A DNA stretch of 64,000 bases from Acidobacteria subdivision 13 bacterium RH2 MAG17b (GTDB taxonomy: Bacteria > Acidobacteriota > Terriglobia > UBA7540), in contig NFUN01000166.1 of assembly GCA_002197525.1 (NCBI GenBank), positions 1 to 64,000 of the forward strand, given 5' to 3'. Of this stretch, positions 1-11,875 are shown in pieces; position 1 is the stretch's first letter, and each line of letters begins with the position of its first letter. The position numbers and the translations under genes were made by a program. The notes beneath the pieces were generated by a model. It searched no databases. It saw only the letters and a program-made list of their open reading frames with translations, and had not been told where the DNA came from.

Positions 1-76
1 ACTACTAAACTTCATGGGAGCCAATATACGGTTGTTGTTCCACGCGCCACACAATATGGGCAATGTTGGTGACGCA

Positions 77-105
77 GGTCACATTGAGCCGTGACCGCGG
101 TCACA
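77..105. promoter_or_regulatory. Palindromic candidate operator upstream of the cytochrome-barrel gene
   Basis: Positions 91-104 read GTGACCGCGGTCAC, a perfect 14-base palindrome. The heptamer GGTCACA occurs at 77 and again at 99, so half-sites repeat on one face of the DNA. It lies about 140 bases before the start of the CxxCH gene. No transcription factor can be assigned; an operator is an inference from symmetry and position only. Confidence 0.3.
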
Positions 106-244
106 GTGGCGGCAGGACAGGGTTATTAAACTTAGGATGCGTGGAAGAGAATTTGGCGTTGATAAAACTGTTGTCTTATGTAAAAACGGCCGCGGTGAGC
201 TTCACCGCTTTGGCATTCCGAGGTTGCAAAAAGGAGTGGCGAAG

Positions 245-1594
245 ATGAACGCGAAAAGGCTTATGGTTGTTCTAAGCGGGGTTGTACTTGGAGTTGTTGT
301 ACTGCTTTCTGTAAAAATGAAAGCGGTTCCAAGCTTTTCAAGGCAGACGGGGTTGCCCTGCTCGTCATGTCATTATACCTATCCGGAGCTCACGCCTTTT
401 GGCCGGTGGTTCAAGCTGAACGGGTATACACAAGCCAGCATTCAGAAAATCACCTCGAAGGGCGGCCCATCCCAATCAGGACTGAGCCTGAATCAATGGT
501 TGCCGATTTCCGTGCAGTTCCAATTGGGTGATAGCATGACAGAACGCCCCATTCCGGGCAGCCAGAACAACAGCTTCGAGTTTCCTCAATCGGCCAGCTT
601 GTTTCTGGCTGGCGCAGTAGCCAATAAAGCGGGCGTATTCGTGCAGTTGACCTACAGCGGCCAAAGCGACCATTTCGGCGCGGACAATATGGACCTTCGC
701 TATGCCAATTCAACCACGTTCGCAGGCAAGGATTTGGTCTATGGAATCACTCTGAATAACAACCCCACTGTGGAGGACCTGTGGAATGACGTTCCGGCAT
801 GGCGATACCCATGGTACGGCCCGGACGCCACACCCACGCCGGCGGCGGGCGCACTGATCGACGGCGGCCTGGCTCAGGACGTTGCGGGCATCGGCGAGTA
901 TTCGATGTGGGACAATCATTTCTATGAGGACGTTTCCATCTACCGGACCGCCCACATCGGCTCGCCTTTCCCAACCACAGGAACCGGCTTCGGCTTCAAC
1001 ATCCGGGGCGTAGCGCCTTACTGGAGACTGGCGTGGCAGCAGAGCAAAGGCAACAGTTATTTGGAAGTCGGAACCTACGGCATGTACGTGGAATCCTCAC
1101 CCAACGCGGTCGCCGGACCGTTTGATAAGTACATGGATGTGGCAGGCGATGCGCAGTACGAGCTGGTGCTGCCCAAGCTGCACAATGACGTGATTACGCT
1201 GCACAGTACTTACATTCACGAGTCGAATAACCAGATGGCGAGTTTCGAGCAGGGACTCGTGGCAGAGCCCAAGCACCAGTTGAACACCTATCGTCTGGAC
1301 GGAACCTATCATTTCGGCAACAAGTACGGCCTGACAATGGGGTACTTCCTGACCTACGGCTTTCCGGACAGCCTGCTTTACGCCCCTGGGGCAGTTTCAG
1401 GGAGCGCCAATGGGAGTCCGAAGAGCGATGGATTCACCTGGCAGGCAGCCTATTGGCCCGTGCAAAACATCGAGTTGCTCGGGCAGTATACTGACTATCT
1501 GACGTTCAACGGATTGCCAACGAATTACGATGGGGCCGGCCGTAACGCCTCAAATAACAACGCGGTGTACTTCATGGTTCAGTTCGTCTATTAG
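245..1594 (+). CDS. Monohaem c-type cytochrome fused to a predicted outer-membrane beta-barrel (Cyc2-like)
   Basis: 449-residue exported protein. Residues 7-22 are a hydrophobic signal segment. A single haem c motif, CSSCH, lies at residues 39-43 in the context FSRQTGLPCSSCHYTYPELT, followed by FGRWFKLNGYT. The remaining ~390 residues have the alternating aromatic and polar pattern of transmembrane beta strands and end in FMVQFVY, a typical outer-membrane C-terminus with a final aromatic. Known family: Cyc2-type fused cytochrome-porins pair an N-terminal CxxCH plug with a barrel of about 400 residues and pass electrons across the outer membrane; related barrel cytochromes of unknown function are common in acidobacteria. 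The ATG at 245 was chosen over an upstream one because AAGGAG lies just before it. The next gene is a cupredoxin, which fits an electron-transfer pair. The redox substrate cannot be read from sequence. Confidence 0.7.
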   Translation: MNAKRLMVVLSGVVLGVVVLLSVKMKAVPSFSRQTGLPCSSCHYTYPELTPFGRWFKLNGYTQASIQKITSKGGPSQSGLSLNQWLPISVQFQLGDSMTERPIPGSQNNSFEFPQSASLFLAGAVANKAGVFVQLTYSGQSDHFGADNMDLRYANSTTFAGKDLVYGITLNNNPTVEDLWNDVPAWRYPWYGPDATPTPAAGALIDGGLAQDVAGIGEYSMWDNHFYEDVSIYRTAHIGSPFPTTGTGFGFNIRGVAPYWRLAWQQSKGNSYLEVGTYGMYVESSPNAVAGPFDKYMDVAGDAQYELVLPKLHNDVITLHSTYIHESNNQMASFEQGLVAEPKHQLNTYRLDGTYHFGNKYGLTMGYFLTYGFPDSLLYAPGAVSGSANGSPKSDGFTWQAAYWPVQNIELLGQYTDYLTFNGLPTNYDGAGRNASNNNAVYFMVQFVY

Positions 1595-1655
1595 AGCACG
1601 ATCCGCCATTCCTCATACGACGGCGGTGAAACGTCTGACTGGGAGGTTTGTGAAA

Positions 1656-2387
1656 ATGCGGCGAACAAAAATAGTGGAAGTAGCGGCGCTTCTGGTAGTT
1701 TTCTGGGCGGGCATGGGCAAGGCAGCGCTCGCCGCCGGCGCAGTAACTGGCATCGAGGGGGCGGTGCATTTTGAAGGAGCGCATCCCAAGCTAAAGCCCA
1801 TTCTGATGAACCAGGATGCGTATTGTATGAAGGTAAACCAAGGAACCAGGGTCTACTTTCAGGACGAAGAAGTGAATAGCAATAACACGCTTCCCAACGT
1901 GTTCATCTACGTCGAATCAGGACTCGAAAACTACCACGCCCAGACTCCGGCGGCGGTGGTGACGTTGGACCAGATCAAGTGCGTGTACGCGCCGCACGTG
2001 CTTGGGATCATGGTGGGGCAGAAGCTAAAAGTCGTCTCAAGCGACCTGACAACGCACAACATTCACGCGATGCCTAAAGATAACCGCTCCTGGAACCAAA
2101 GCCAGACGCCTGGCGCGCCGGCTTTCACCAAGGTCTTCACGCATCCGGAGATCATGGTGCCGGTAACGTGCAACCAACATGCGTGGATGTCCGCCTACAT
2201 CGGCGTAATGAGCAATCCATTCTACGCTGTCACGGGCGGCAAGGGATCTTATAGCATCGAGGGTTTGCCACCAGGACACTACACCATTGGGGCCTGGACG
2301 GCGGCGTTTGGAACCGCGACGGAACAGGTAAATGTGGAAACAGGACACATGGCGACGCTGGACTTCACGTTCCACCATGGCCGGTAG
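1656..2387 (+). CDS. Exported cupredoxin with C-terminal carboxypeptidase-regulatory-like domain
   Basis: 243 residues, start ATG supported by GGGAGG ten bases upstream. An N-terminal signal peptide ends near ALAAGA (residue 27). The cupredoxin part carries a complete set of apparent type 1 copper ligands: histidine in TTHNIHA (134/137) and Cys172, His175 and Met178 in PVTCNQHAWM. Residues 193-240 (TGGKGSYSIEGLPPGHYTIG) form a carboxypeptidase-regulatory-like beta sandwich. It follows the cytochrome-barrel gene by 61 bases and is probably co-transcribed. Inferred role: periplasmic copper protein that exchanges electrons with the haem of its neighbour, comparable in position to rusticyanin beside Cyc2. 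The direction of electron flow and the final partner are unknown. Confidence 0.75.
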   Translation: MRRTKIVEVAALLVVFWAGMGKAALAAGAVTGIEGAVHFEGAHPKLKPILMNQDAYCMKVNQGTRVYFQDEEVNSNNTLPNVFIYVESGLENYHAQTPAAVVTLDQIKCVYAPHVLGIMVGQKLKVVSSDLTTHNIHAMPKDNRSWNQSQTPGAPAFTKVFTHPEIMVPVTCNQHAWMSAYIGVMSNPFYAVTGGKGSYSIEGLPPGHYTIGAWTAAFGTATEQVNVETGHMATLDFTFHHGR

Positions 2388-2410
2388 CTGCGGGCGTTCG
2401 GAAGGAAGTT

Positions 2411-2450
2411 AAGGCAGGGGCTCTGCCGGCAATGCCGCGGCCCCTGCCTT
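2411..2450. terminator. Bidirectional hairpin terminator between convergent genes
   Basis: AAGGCAGGGGC (2411-2421) pairs perfectly with GCCCCTGCCTT (2440-2450) over 11 bases around an 18-base loop. It sits exactly between the convergent ends of the cupredoxin gene and secA. There is no long T run on either side, so termination on both strands is inferred from geometry. Confidence 0.6.
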
Positions 2451-2451
2451 G

Positions 2452-5685
<3,234 letters not shown>

Positions 5686-5773
5686 TAAGAATCACTTTCG
5701 CGTGTTGAGGACACACTCTTGTTATTTTATGGGCGGTTCCGCCGGGAAGCAAGCCGCAAAGCCGCTCAGTTTG

Positions 5774-5880
5774 CCGTAGCGCCGACCTTCAGGTCGGCAT
5801 TTTGAAGGCTGTGCCGGGCTGAAGCCCGGCGCTACAAAAAAAGCCGTCACTATAATTTGTAATTCTCAATAAGCTTGGTG
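5774..5880. repeat. Interspersed palindromic repeat, type C copy 1
   Basis: Two adjacent hairpins, GCCGACC/GGTCGGC (5782-5799) and GCCGGGC/GCCCGGC (5813-5830), are followed by the tail AGCCGTCACTATAATTTGTAA and TCAATAA. The same tail occurs at 35921-35952 and, inverted, at 38414-38440. The copy lies in the secA-ilvE intergenic space, which contains no gene. Confidence 0.65.
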
Positions 5881-5975
5881 TCGCAACATCGGCAAAAATT
5901 GCCGATCCCTCCGGAGGACCTCAGCGGCCGTCCCCTTATTTCCATCCTCTCCCTCGCCCCCATCGGGGGAGAGAG

Positions 5976-6090
5976 TCTGTGTGAAAACTGCGGCTGTAGC
6001 GGCGATCTGCGATCGCCGGTCTCTGTTTTTCAATAGCCTCGGCGCTCCTAGAGCGCCGCACCCACTCAAAAACGGTAGTTTTCACACAGA
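5976..6090 (+). repeat. MITE-like palindromic repeat, type A copy 1
   Basis: A ~115-base element with terminal inverted repeats TCTGTGTGAAAACT at both ends. Inside are the hairpins GGCGATCTGCGATCGCC and GGCGCTCCTAGAGCGCC joined by TTTTTCAATAGCCTC. A second copy lies inverted at 12025-12139. Its flanks (CCTCTCCCTCGCCCCCATC on the left, GAGAGGG on the right) look like two halves of a different palindrome, so it may have inserted into an older repeat. No coding capacity. Confidence 0.75.
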
Positions 6091-6229
6091 CTCGAGAGGG
6101 TGTCGCGCGTAGCGGGACAGGTGCGGGGCGACAAGACAACTCGCCCCTCTGAGGCGAAGCCAGGCGTGCTATAATTTGGATTAGCGCCGCAAGTTCAGCC
6201 TGCGCAATGGCGTTCGCGGAGAACAACTC

Positions 6230-7171
6230 ATGCCTATCGACTACTACGAGAAAGTTTGGCACAACGGAAGGTTTATTCCCTGGCAGGACGCCAACATCCA
6301 CGTAGGATCGCACGCGCTTCATTACGGCTCCTGCCTGTTTGAAGGCATCCGCTGCTACGAAACGCCGCAGGGCCCGGCCATTTTCCGGCTGAAGGAACAC
6401 ACCACCCGCCTGGTGAATTCCTGCAAGATTTACCGCATGGAACTCGACTATTCCTGCGATCAACTCCAGGAAGCCATGGTTGAGCTTATCCGCGTGAACC
6501 AGGCGCAGCACGCCTATATCCGCCCGGTGGCTTTTCGCGGCTACGGCGAAATCGGCGTGAATCCGCTCAAAAACCCCATCGAAATTTACATTCTTACCTG
6601 GCGCTGGGGGAAATACCTGGGCGATGAAGCGTTGAAGAACGGAATCGACGTTTGCGTTTCCTCCTGGAACCGGCTCGCTCCCAACACCATTCCCGCCATG
6701 GCCAAGGCGTCCGCGAATTACATGAATTCGCAACTCATCAAGATGGAAGCCGCCATCAACGGCTATACCGAGGGCATCGCGCTCGATAATTCGGGCAACG
6801 TCAGCGAGGGGAGCGGAGAAAACATTTTCATCATGCGCGATGGCAGGCTTTATACGCCTCCGCTCGCCTGCTCCGTGCTGCCCGGCATCACCCGCGATTC
6901 CGTCATCACGCTGGCTGAGGACATGGGTTTGGTTGTGGTCGAGCAGGCGATCCCGCGCGAGGCGCTCTACATCGCCGACGAGGTGTTCTTCACCGGCACG
7001 GCGGCGGAAATCACGCCCATCCGCTCGGTTGACCGCATCGTGATCGGCCGCGGCCAACCCGGCGCTATCACGCGCAAGCTGCAGGAAAAGTTGCTTTCCA
7101 TTGCTGCGGGCAAAGCGGACGATAAGTACGGCTGGCTCACCTCCTGCGCGCAGCCGGTGCCTGTGAAGTAG
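6230..7171 (+). CDS. ilvE: Branched-chain amino acid aminotransferase
   Basis: 313 residues, class IV PLP-dependent aminotransferase. It transfers the amino group between glutamate and the 2-oxo acids of leucine, isoleucine and valine in the cytoplasm. Recognisable motifs are HALHYGSCLFEGIRCYET near the N-terminus, RLKEHTTRL, the segment around the PLP lysine (AMAKASANYMNSQLIKMEA), the loop EGSGENIFIMRDGRLYTPPL and the end motif EVFFTGTAAEITPI. The length and domain order are those of the standard family. GGAG eight bases before the ATG supports the start. It stands alone, without other ilv genes nearby. Confidence 0.95.
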   Translation: MPIDYYEKVWHNGRFIPWQDANIHVGSHALHYGSCLFEGIRCYETPQGPAIFRLKEHTTRLVNSCKIYRMELDYSCDQLQEAMVELIRVNQAQHAYIRPVAFRGYGEIGVNPLKNPIEIYILTWRWGKYLGDEALKNGIDVCVSSWNRLAPNTIPAMAKASANYMNSQLIKMEAAINGYTEGIALDNSGNVSEGSGENIFIMRDGRLYTPPLACSVLPGITRDSVITLAEDMGLVVVEQAIPREALYIADEVFFTGTAAEITPIRSVDRIVIGRGQPGAITRKLQEKLLSIAAGKADDKYGWLTSCAQPVPVK

Positions 7172-7334
7172 GCGCGGCTTGGCCGTGCCATGCCGCCGCT
7201 GGCCGGGAAAAGGCCGCAGCGCCGCTCCCCGTTAACCTTTTCGCGCCGCTTTGCCGATAACCCCCAGGAATCAACTAACCCGGCGCGCCCCATCCCACCA
7301 CGCGGGAAGGGCTCTCCGGTGGAGGAAAAAAGGC

Positions 7335-8474
7335 ATGACGATCGAAGATCTCTTGCGCAAAGCGTCGGAATCAGGCGCCTCAGACCTGCACCTGAAGGCG
7401 GGCAATTACCCCTATATCCGGGTTGACGGGAACTTGCACCCGATCACCGAGTTTCCCCGCCTCACCGCCGAAGCGATGCAGGGCTTCGCTTTCAGCATCA
7501 TGAACGCCCGGCAGAAGCAGAAATTCAAGGACTCGGCGGAAGTGGACATGAGCTATGCCGTCCCCGGCCTTGGCCGGTTCCGCGTCAACGCCTTTCAGGA
7601 GCGGGGCATGCTCGGCATGACGCTGCGTGTGATCCCTCCGGTGATTCGCGGCATTGAGGAGCTTCACCTGCCGCGCGTGGTCCACAAACTCTGCGAGGAA
7701 CGGCGCGGGCTGGCGCTTGTGACAGGCGCCACCGGCAGTGGCAAGTCCACCACGCTCGCCGCCATGATCGACCGCATTAACTCCACGCGCGCCGACCACA
7801 TTATTACCATCGAAGACCCCATCGAGTTTTACCATCAGGACAAAAAAGGACTCATCAACCAGCGCGAAGTCGGCTTTGACACACCCGGCTTCGAGGTGGC
7901 CCTGCGCTCCGCCCTTCGCCAGGACCCGGACGTGATTCTGGTGGGCGAAATGCGCGACATCGAAACCATGCGGACGGCCATCTCCGCTGCCGAGACTGGG
8001 CACATGGTCTTCTCCACCTTGCACACGCTCGACGCCCAGGAAACCGTCCAGCGCATCATCACCATATTTCCGGCCGATGAGCAGCGGCAGGTGCGGCTGC
8101 AACTGGCCTCCACGCTGAAGGGCGTGATTTCGCAGCGCCTGGTGCGGCGTGCGGACGGACACGGCCGCGTTCCGGCGGTCGAAGTGCTCATGGCCACCGA
8201 CTTCATCCGCGAGTGCATCATCAATCCGGAAAAAACGCGCCTCATCCGCGAGATCATGGCCTCCGGCACCTCGCAGTACGGCATGCAGACGTTTGATCAG
8301 TCGTTGTATGATCTGTACTCGCAGAAATTAATCACCCTGGAAGAGGCCTCCATGTCTTCCTCAAACCCGCAGGAATTGAAGCTGCGCATCGACGGCATCG
8401 GCTCCACCACCGAGGCGGCCCGCGAGGAAATGGAGCGCGCGATGCTCTCCCGCGTGGAACGGCTTGGCGGCTAA
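7335..8474 (+). CDS. pilT: Type IV pilus retraction ATPase PilT
   Basis: 379 residues. PilT is a hexameric cytoplasmic ATPase at the inner-membrane base of type IV pili that disassembles pilin and powers twitching. Motifs in order: N-terminal ASDLHLKAG, Walker A GATGSGKST (131-139), Asp box ITIEDPIEF (157-165), Walker B VILVGEMRD (200-208), His box STLHT (227-231), and the C-terminal FIRECIINPEKTRLIREI region corresponding to the AIRNLIRE signature that marks PilT rather than PilB. The start at 7335 is preceded by GGTGGAGG; an in-frame upstream extension of 28 residues has no family similarity. No other pilus genes are in view. The stop overlaps recX by 11 bases. Confidence 0.95.
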   Translation: MTIEDLLRKASESGASDLHLKAGNYPYIRVDGNLHPITEFPRLTAEAMQGFAFSIMNARQKQKFKDSAEVDMSYAVPGLGRFRVNAFQERGMLGMTLRVIPPVIRGIEELHLPRVVHKLCEERRGLALVTGATGSGKSTTLAAMIDRINSTRADHIITIEDPIEFYHQDKKGLINQREVGFDTPGFEVALRSALRQDPDVILVGEMRDIETMRTAISAAETGHMVFSTLHTLDAQETVQRIITIFPADEQRQVRLQLASTLKGVISQRLVRRADGHGRVPAVEVLMATDFIRECIINPEKTRLIREIMASGTSQYGMQTFDQSLYDLYSQKLITLEEASMSSSNPQELKLRIDGIGSTTEAAREEMERAMLSRVERLGG

Positions 8475-8973
8475 GACAAATCCCACGAACCCTCTCGCGG
8501 CGGCGCTGCAAATGCTCGCGCGCCGCCCTCATTCGCGCGCCGAAGTGCGCCGCGCGCTCGAACGCAAATTCGGGCGCTCCGAAGCGGTGGACGAAGCCAT
8601 CGCCCGCCTGCGCGCGCTCGGCTATCTCGACGACCGCAAGTTCGCGCTGCAATACGCTTCCATGCTCGCCCGCAGCCGTGGATTTGGCCGCGAGCGCATC
8701 CGCCGCGAGCTGCGCGCGAAGTTCGTTGAAGGCGCCGCCATCGATCCCGCGCTCGATGCCGCCCTCGAAGAAACCGGCGAACGCGATCTGCTTGAGCGCG
8801 CCCTCGAAAAGAAACTCCGAACCCTCCGCCTTCCCCTAACCCGCCCCAAATTTTACGCGCTCTGCCAGAGCTTGATGCGGCTCGGATTCCGCTCCGATGA
8901 TATTATGAAAGCGGTGCGCTCCCGGCCGGAGCTGAAGCCCCAAACCAGGGCCATTGAGTCATTGGATGATTGA
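8464..8973 (+). CDS. recX: Regulatory protein RecX
   Basis: 169 residues, RecX family: a small three-helix-repeat protein that caps RecA filaments and modulates recombination and the SOS response. Diagnostic segments are LARRPHSRAEVRRALERKFG, AIARLRALGYLDDRKFA, RSRGFGRERIRRELRAKFV and the C-terminal LMRLGFRSDDIMKAV. The TTG at 8464 overlaps the end of pilT, which suggests translational coupling; a shorter start at an internal ATG would remove the first 16 residues, which are not conserved. recA itself is not in the window. It ends directly in a short ATTCAATGA-type microrepeat. Confidence 0.85.
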   Translation: MAAKTNPTNPLAAALQMLARRPHSRAEVRRALERKFGRSEAVDEAIARLRALGYLDDRKFALQYASMLARSRGFGRERIRRELRAKFVEGAAIDPALDAALEETGERDLLERALEKKLRTLRLPLTRPKFYALCQSLMRLGFRSDDIMKAVRSRPELKPQTRAIESLDD

Positions 8974-9016
8974 TTCAGTAATTCAATGAACCAATGATTC
9001 AATGATGCAATGAATC
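8951..9016. repeat. Imperfect short tandem repeat between recX and alaS
   Basis: The stretch repeats variants of ATTCAATGA and CCAATGATT about six times, from the last codons of recX to just before the alaS start, and is AT-rich compared with its surroundings. The last recX residues are encoded within it. Confidence 0.5.
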
Positions 9017-9025
9017 AATTTCCCT

Positions 9026-11872
9026 ATGACTTCAAATCAAATTCGCCAAACCTTTCTTGACTTCTTTGCCGCGCGCGGCCACCGCATCGTGCGCTCGTCC
9101 TCGCTCGTACCGGCCAACGACCCGACGTTGCTGTTTTCAAACGCTGGGATGAACCAGTTCAAGGACGTCTTCCTGGGCCGCGAAAAGCGCGACTACTCCC
9201 GCGCCTGCTCCTCGCAGAAATGCGTGCGCGCCGGAGGCAAACACAACGACCTCGAACAGGTGGGCCGCACTACGCGCCACCATACATTCTTCGAGATGCT
9301 CGGGAATTTCAGCTTTGGCGATTACTTCAAGAAGGAAGCTATCCCCTGGGCCTGGGAATTGATCACAGATGTCTACAAAATTCCGCGCGAGAAGCTCACC
9401 ATCACCGTTTTCCGCGAAGACGATGAAGCTGAGGAAATCTGGGCCAAGATTGTACCGCGTGAGCGCATCTTTCGCATGGATGAGAAGGACAACTTCTGGG
9501 CGATGGGCGATACCGGCCCGTGCGGCCCGTGCTCGGAAATCCATTACGACATGGGCGCGGCGGCGAGCGATCAGGGCCATACCGAGTGCAAGTTCCCTTG
9601 CGATTGCGGGCGTTATGTCGAACTGTGGAATCTGGTCTTCATGCAGTTTAACCGCATCTGTGATGCGTGCGAGCCCGGCACGCAGAAATGCATCAAGACG
9701 CATGACGAGCCTTTGCCTAAGCCTTCTGTGGACACCGGCGCCGGTCTGGAACGCCTGGCAGCAGTTCTGCAAGGCAAGCTCTCGAATTTCGATACCGACC
9801 TTTTCAAGCCGCTCATCGACGAAGCCGCCGAGCTTGCGAACGTCGAATACGGCGCAAATCACGAAACCGACGTTTCGCTGCGCATCATCGCCGACCACAG
9901 CCGCGCCGCCACGTTCTTGATTTCCGACGGCGTGCTCCCCTCAAATGAAGGCCGGGGTTACGTTCTGCGCCTTATCATCCGCCGCGCCTTATATCACGGC
10001 CAAACGCTCGGCCTGAACGATCCGTTCTTGTACAAAATGGCCGGCGAAGTCGTTGAGCTAATGAAAGGCGCATATCCGGAGTTAGTCGAGAGCGCGCAGC
10101 ATATCGCGAAGGCGATCAAGATTGAGGAGGAGCGCTACGAACAAACAATCGCGATCGCATTGAGGGAGCTCGACAAGGCTATGGTCGTTCTGGACTCGGG
10201 CGATGAGGTGACATTCAGGGAGTGGAAGGGCAATCCCGGCATACGAAGGGGTTGGCTGAGGCCGGTCCAGATCATTCCAGGGGCAGAGCATATGTATTCG
10301 GTCCCACCCAAAGGAGCCGCGTGGATTCGCGGCGAAGATGTGTTCCGACTGCACGACACCTTCGGACTACGGCCGGACTTCCTCGCAGACATAGTTAAGG
10401 ACTATGGGCTGACTATAGAGTGGCACGGTTACGAGATCGAGATGCGAGACCAGCGCGAGCGGGCGAGGGCTTCGTGGAAAGGTACCGCAAAGCAAGCCGC
10501 TAGTCCTACCTATCAAATGCTTGCCGGCGGGATGTTCAGTGTCCCGCATCCTGAAGGCGGGGTGGATATTCCGCCGCCGAGCCATTGGCGTACCGAATTC
10601 CTCGGTTACGGAGAAACCACGGCTTCCCAGTGCAAGGTCCTTGCCGTCGTCCGCGACGATCGAAGCAAGTATGAGTTGGGCGCCGGCGAGTACGGCGAGA
10701 TCATTCTCGACCACACGCCGTTTTACGCCGAAGCGGGCGGGCAAGTCGGTGATATTGGGCATTTCTATGCGCCGGGAAACGATCATGAGGTGGCGCACAT
10801 TACCGATACCTACCGGCCAGTGACGGGCGTGATCGCGCACAAGGCCATCGCGCGCGATACGGTGCGCGTCGGCGACGTGGTGGCGGCGGTGGTGGATGCA
10901 GAGCGCCGCGATGCGATCCGTCGCAATCACACGGCCACACATTTATTGCACGCGGCGCTGCGAACGACGCTTGGGACGCACGTGAAGCAGGCCGGATCGC
11001 TTGTGGCGCCCGACCGGCTACGTTTCGATTTCACCCATTTTGCCCCGCTCGGCGAGCAAGACGTGCTCGACATCGAGGATTTGGTGAATCAGCACGTGCT
11101 GAAGAATGAAGAAGTCGTTACCGTGGAAATGCCCCGCGAGGAGGCGCTGAACTCCGGCGCCATGGCGCTGTTCGGCGAAAAATATGGGGACAAAGTCCGC
11201 GTGGTCTCCGTCGCGGACGGCTCATTTTCCAAAGAGCTTTGTGGCGGCACGCACGTGCGGCGCACGGGTGACATTGGCCTGTTCAAGCTGATCTCCGAAA
11301 GCAGCGTGGCCGCAGGCACGCGCCGCATCGAAGCGCTCACGGGCGGCGGTGTGCTCGCGGAGCTGCGCCGCGCAAATGAAACTCTCTCCGGCCTTGCTGC
11401 AATTCTGCGCGCAAAGCCCGACGATCTGCTCGTGGCCGCCGAAAAGCTTGCCGAAGAAGAGAAAAGGCTGCGCAAGGAATTGGAGGCGGCGCAGATCAAG
11501 CGCGCCGTCGCTGCCGCCGGAAATCTGCTGGATCACGCGCAGGACGTTAAGGGCGTGCGCGTGGTCTCCGCGCGGGTCGAAGTTCCGGACCGCGCCGCCA
11601 TGCGCCAGATGGTGGATAACCTGCGCGGCAGGCTAGGCTCCGGCGTCATTGTGCTTGGCAGCGCGGAGGACGGCAAAGTGTCGCTCGTGGCTGCGGTTTC
11701 AAAAGACCTCACGGCCAAGCTCGACGCCGGTAAAATAGTCAAAGCCGCCGCCGTCTTGGTCGAAGGCTCGGGCGGCGGCCGCAAGGATTTGGCCGAAGCG
11801 GGCGGCAAAAATCCCGCCAGGCTGGCGGAAGCCCTGGAAGCCGTTCCCGGCATCGTCGAAGGGATGCTTTAA
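9026..11872 (+). CDS. alaS: Alanyl-tRNA synthetase
   Basis: 948 residues; charges tRNA-Ala and clears mischarged tRNA. Visible parts: class II catalytic core (FLDFFAARGHRIVRSSSLVP, LFSNAGMNQFKDVFLG, TRHHTFFEMLGNFSFGDYFK, PKPSVDTGAGLERLAAVLQ), editing domain with zinc ligands in NHTATHLLHAALR and ELCGGTHVRRTGDIG, and a C-terminal DHHA1/C-Ala region ending in GGGRKDLAEAGGKNP. A family-atypical segment of about 50 residues (386-436, ending in PPKGAAWIRGEDVF) lies in the linker before FRLHDTFGLRPDFLADIV, and a second small one near 498-519. Codon choice at 10,070-10,700 looks less GC-biased than the rest. No clear ribosome-binding site precedes the ATG. Confidence 0.96.
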   Translation: MTSNQIRQTFLDFFAARGHRIVRSSSLVPANDPTLLFSNAGMNQFKDVFLGREKRDYSRACSSQKCVRAGGKHNDLEQVGRTTRHHTFFEMLGNFSFGDYFKKEAIPWAWELITDVYKIPREKLTITVFREDDEAEEIWAKIVPRERIFRMDEKDNFWAMGDTGPCGPCSEIHYDMGAAASDQGHTECKFPCDCGRYVELWNLVFMQFNRICDACEPGTQKCIKTHDEPLPKPSVDTGAGLERLAAVLQGKLSNFDTDLFKPLIDEAAELANVEYGANHETDVSLRIIADHSRAATFLISDGVLPSNEGRGYVLRLIIRRALYHGQTLGLNDPFLYKMAGEVVELMKGAYPELVESAQHIAKAIKIEEERYEQTIAIALRELDKAMVVLDSGDEVTFREWKGNPGIRRGWLRPVQIIPGAEHMYSVPPKGAAWIRGEDVFRLHDTFGLRPDFLADIVKDYGLTIEWHGYEIEMRDQRERARASWKGTAKQAASPTYQMLAGGMFSVPHPEGGVDIPPPSHWRTEFLGYGETTASQCKVLAVVRDDRSKYELGAGEYGEIILDHTPFYAEAGGQVGDIGHFYAPGNDHEVAHITDTYRPVTGVIAHKAIARDTVRVGDVVAAVVDAERRDAIRRNHTATHLLHAALRTTLGTHVKQAGSLVAPDRLRFDFTHFAPLGEQDVLDIEDLVNQHVLKNEEVVTVEMPREEALNSGAMALFGEKYGDKVRVVSVADGSFSKELCGGTHVRRTGDIGLFKLISESSVAAGTRRIEALTGGGVLAELRRANETLSGLAAILRAKPDDLLVAAEKLAEEEKRLRKELEAAQIKRAVAAAGNLLDHAQDVKGVRVVSARVEVPDRAAMRQMVDNLRGRLGSGVIVLGSAEDGKVSLVAAVSKDLTAKLDAGKIVKAAAVLVEGSGGGRKDLAEAGGKNPARLAEALEAVPGIVEGML

Positions 11873-11875
11873 CTG

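Noticed and set aside
5774-6090. Tandem hairpins as a CRISPR array
   Set aside because: No regularly spaced repeats with unique spacers; the units are palindromic interspersed elements.
5936-7057. 373-codon minus-strand frame across ilvE and the type A repeat
   Set aside because: It reads through ilvE antisense and a repeat; no protein family recognised.
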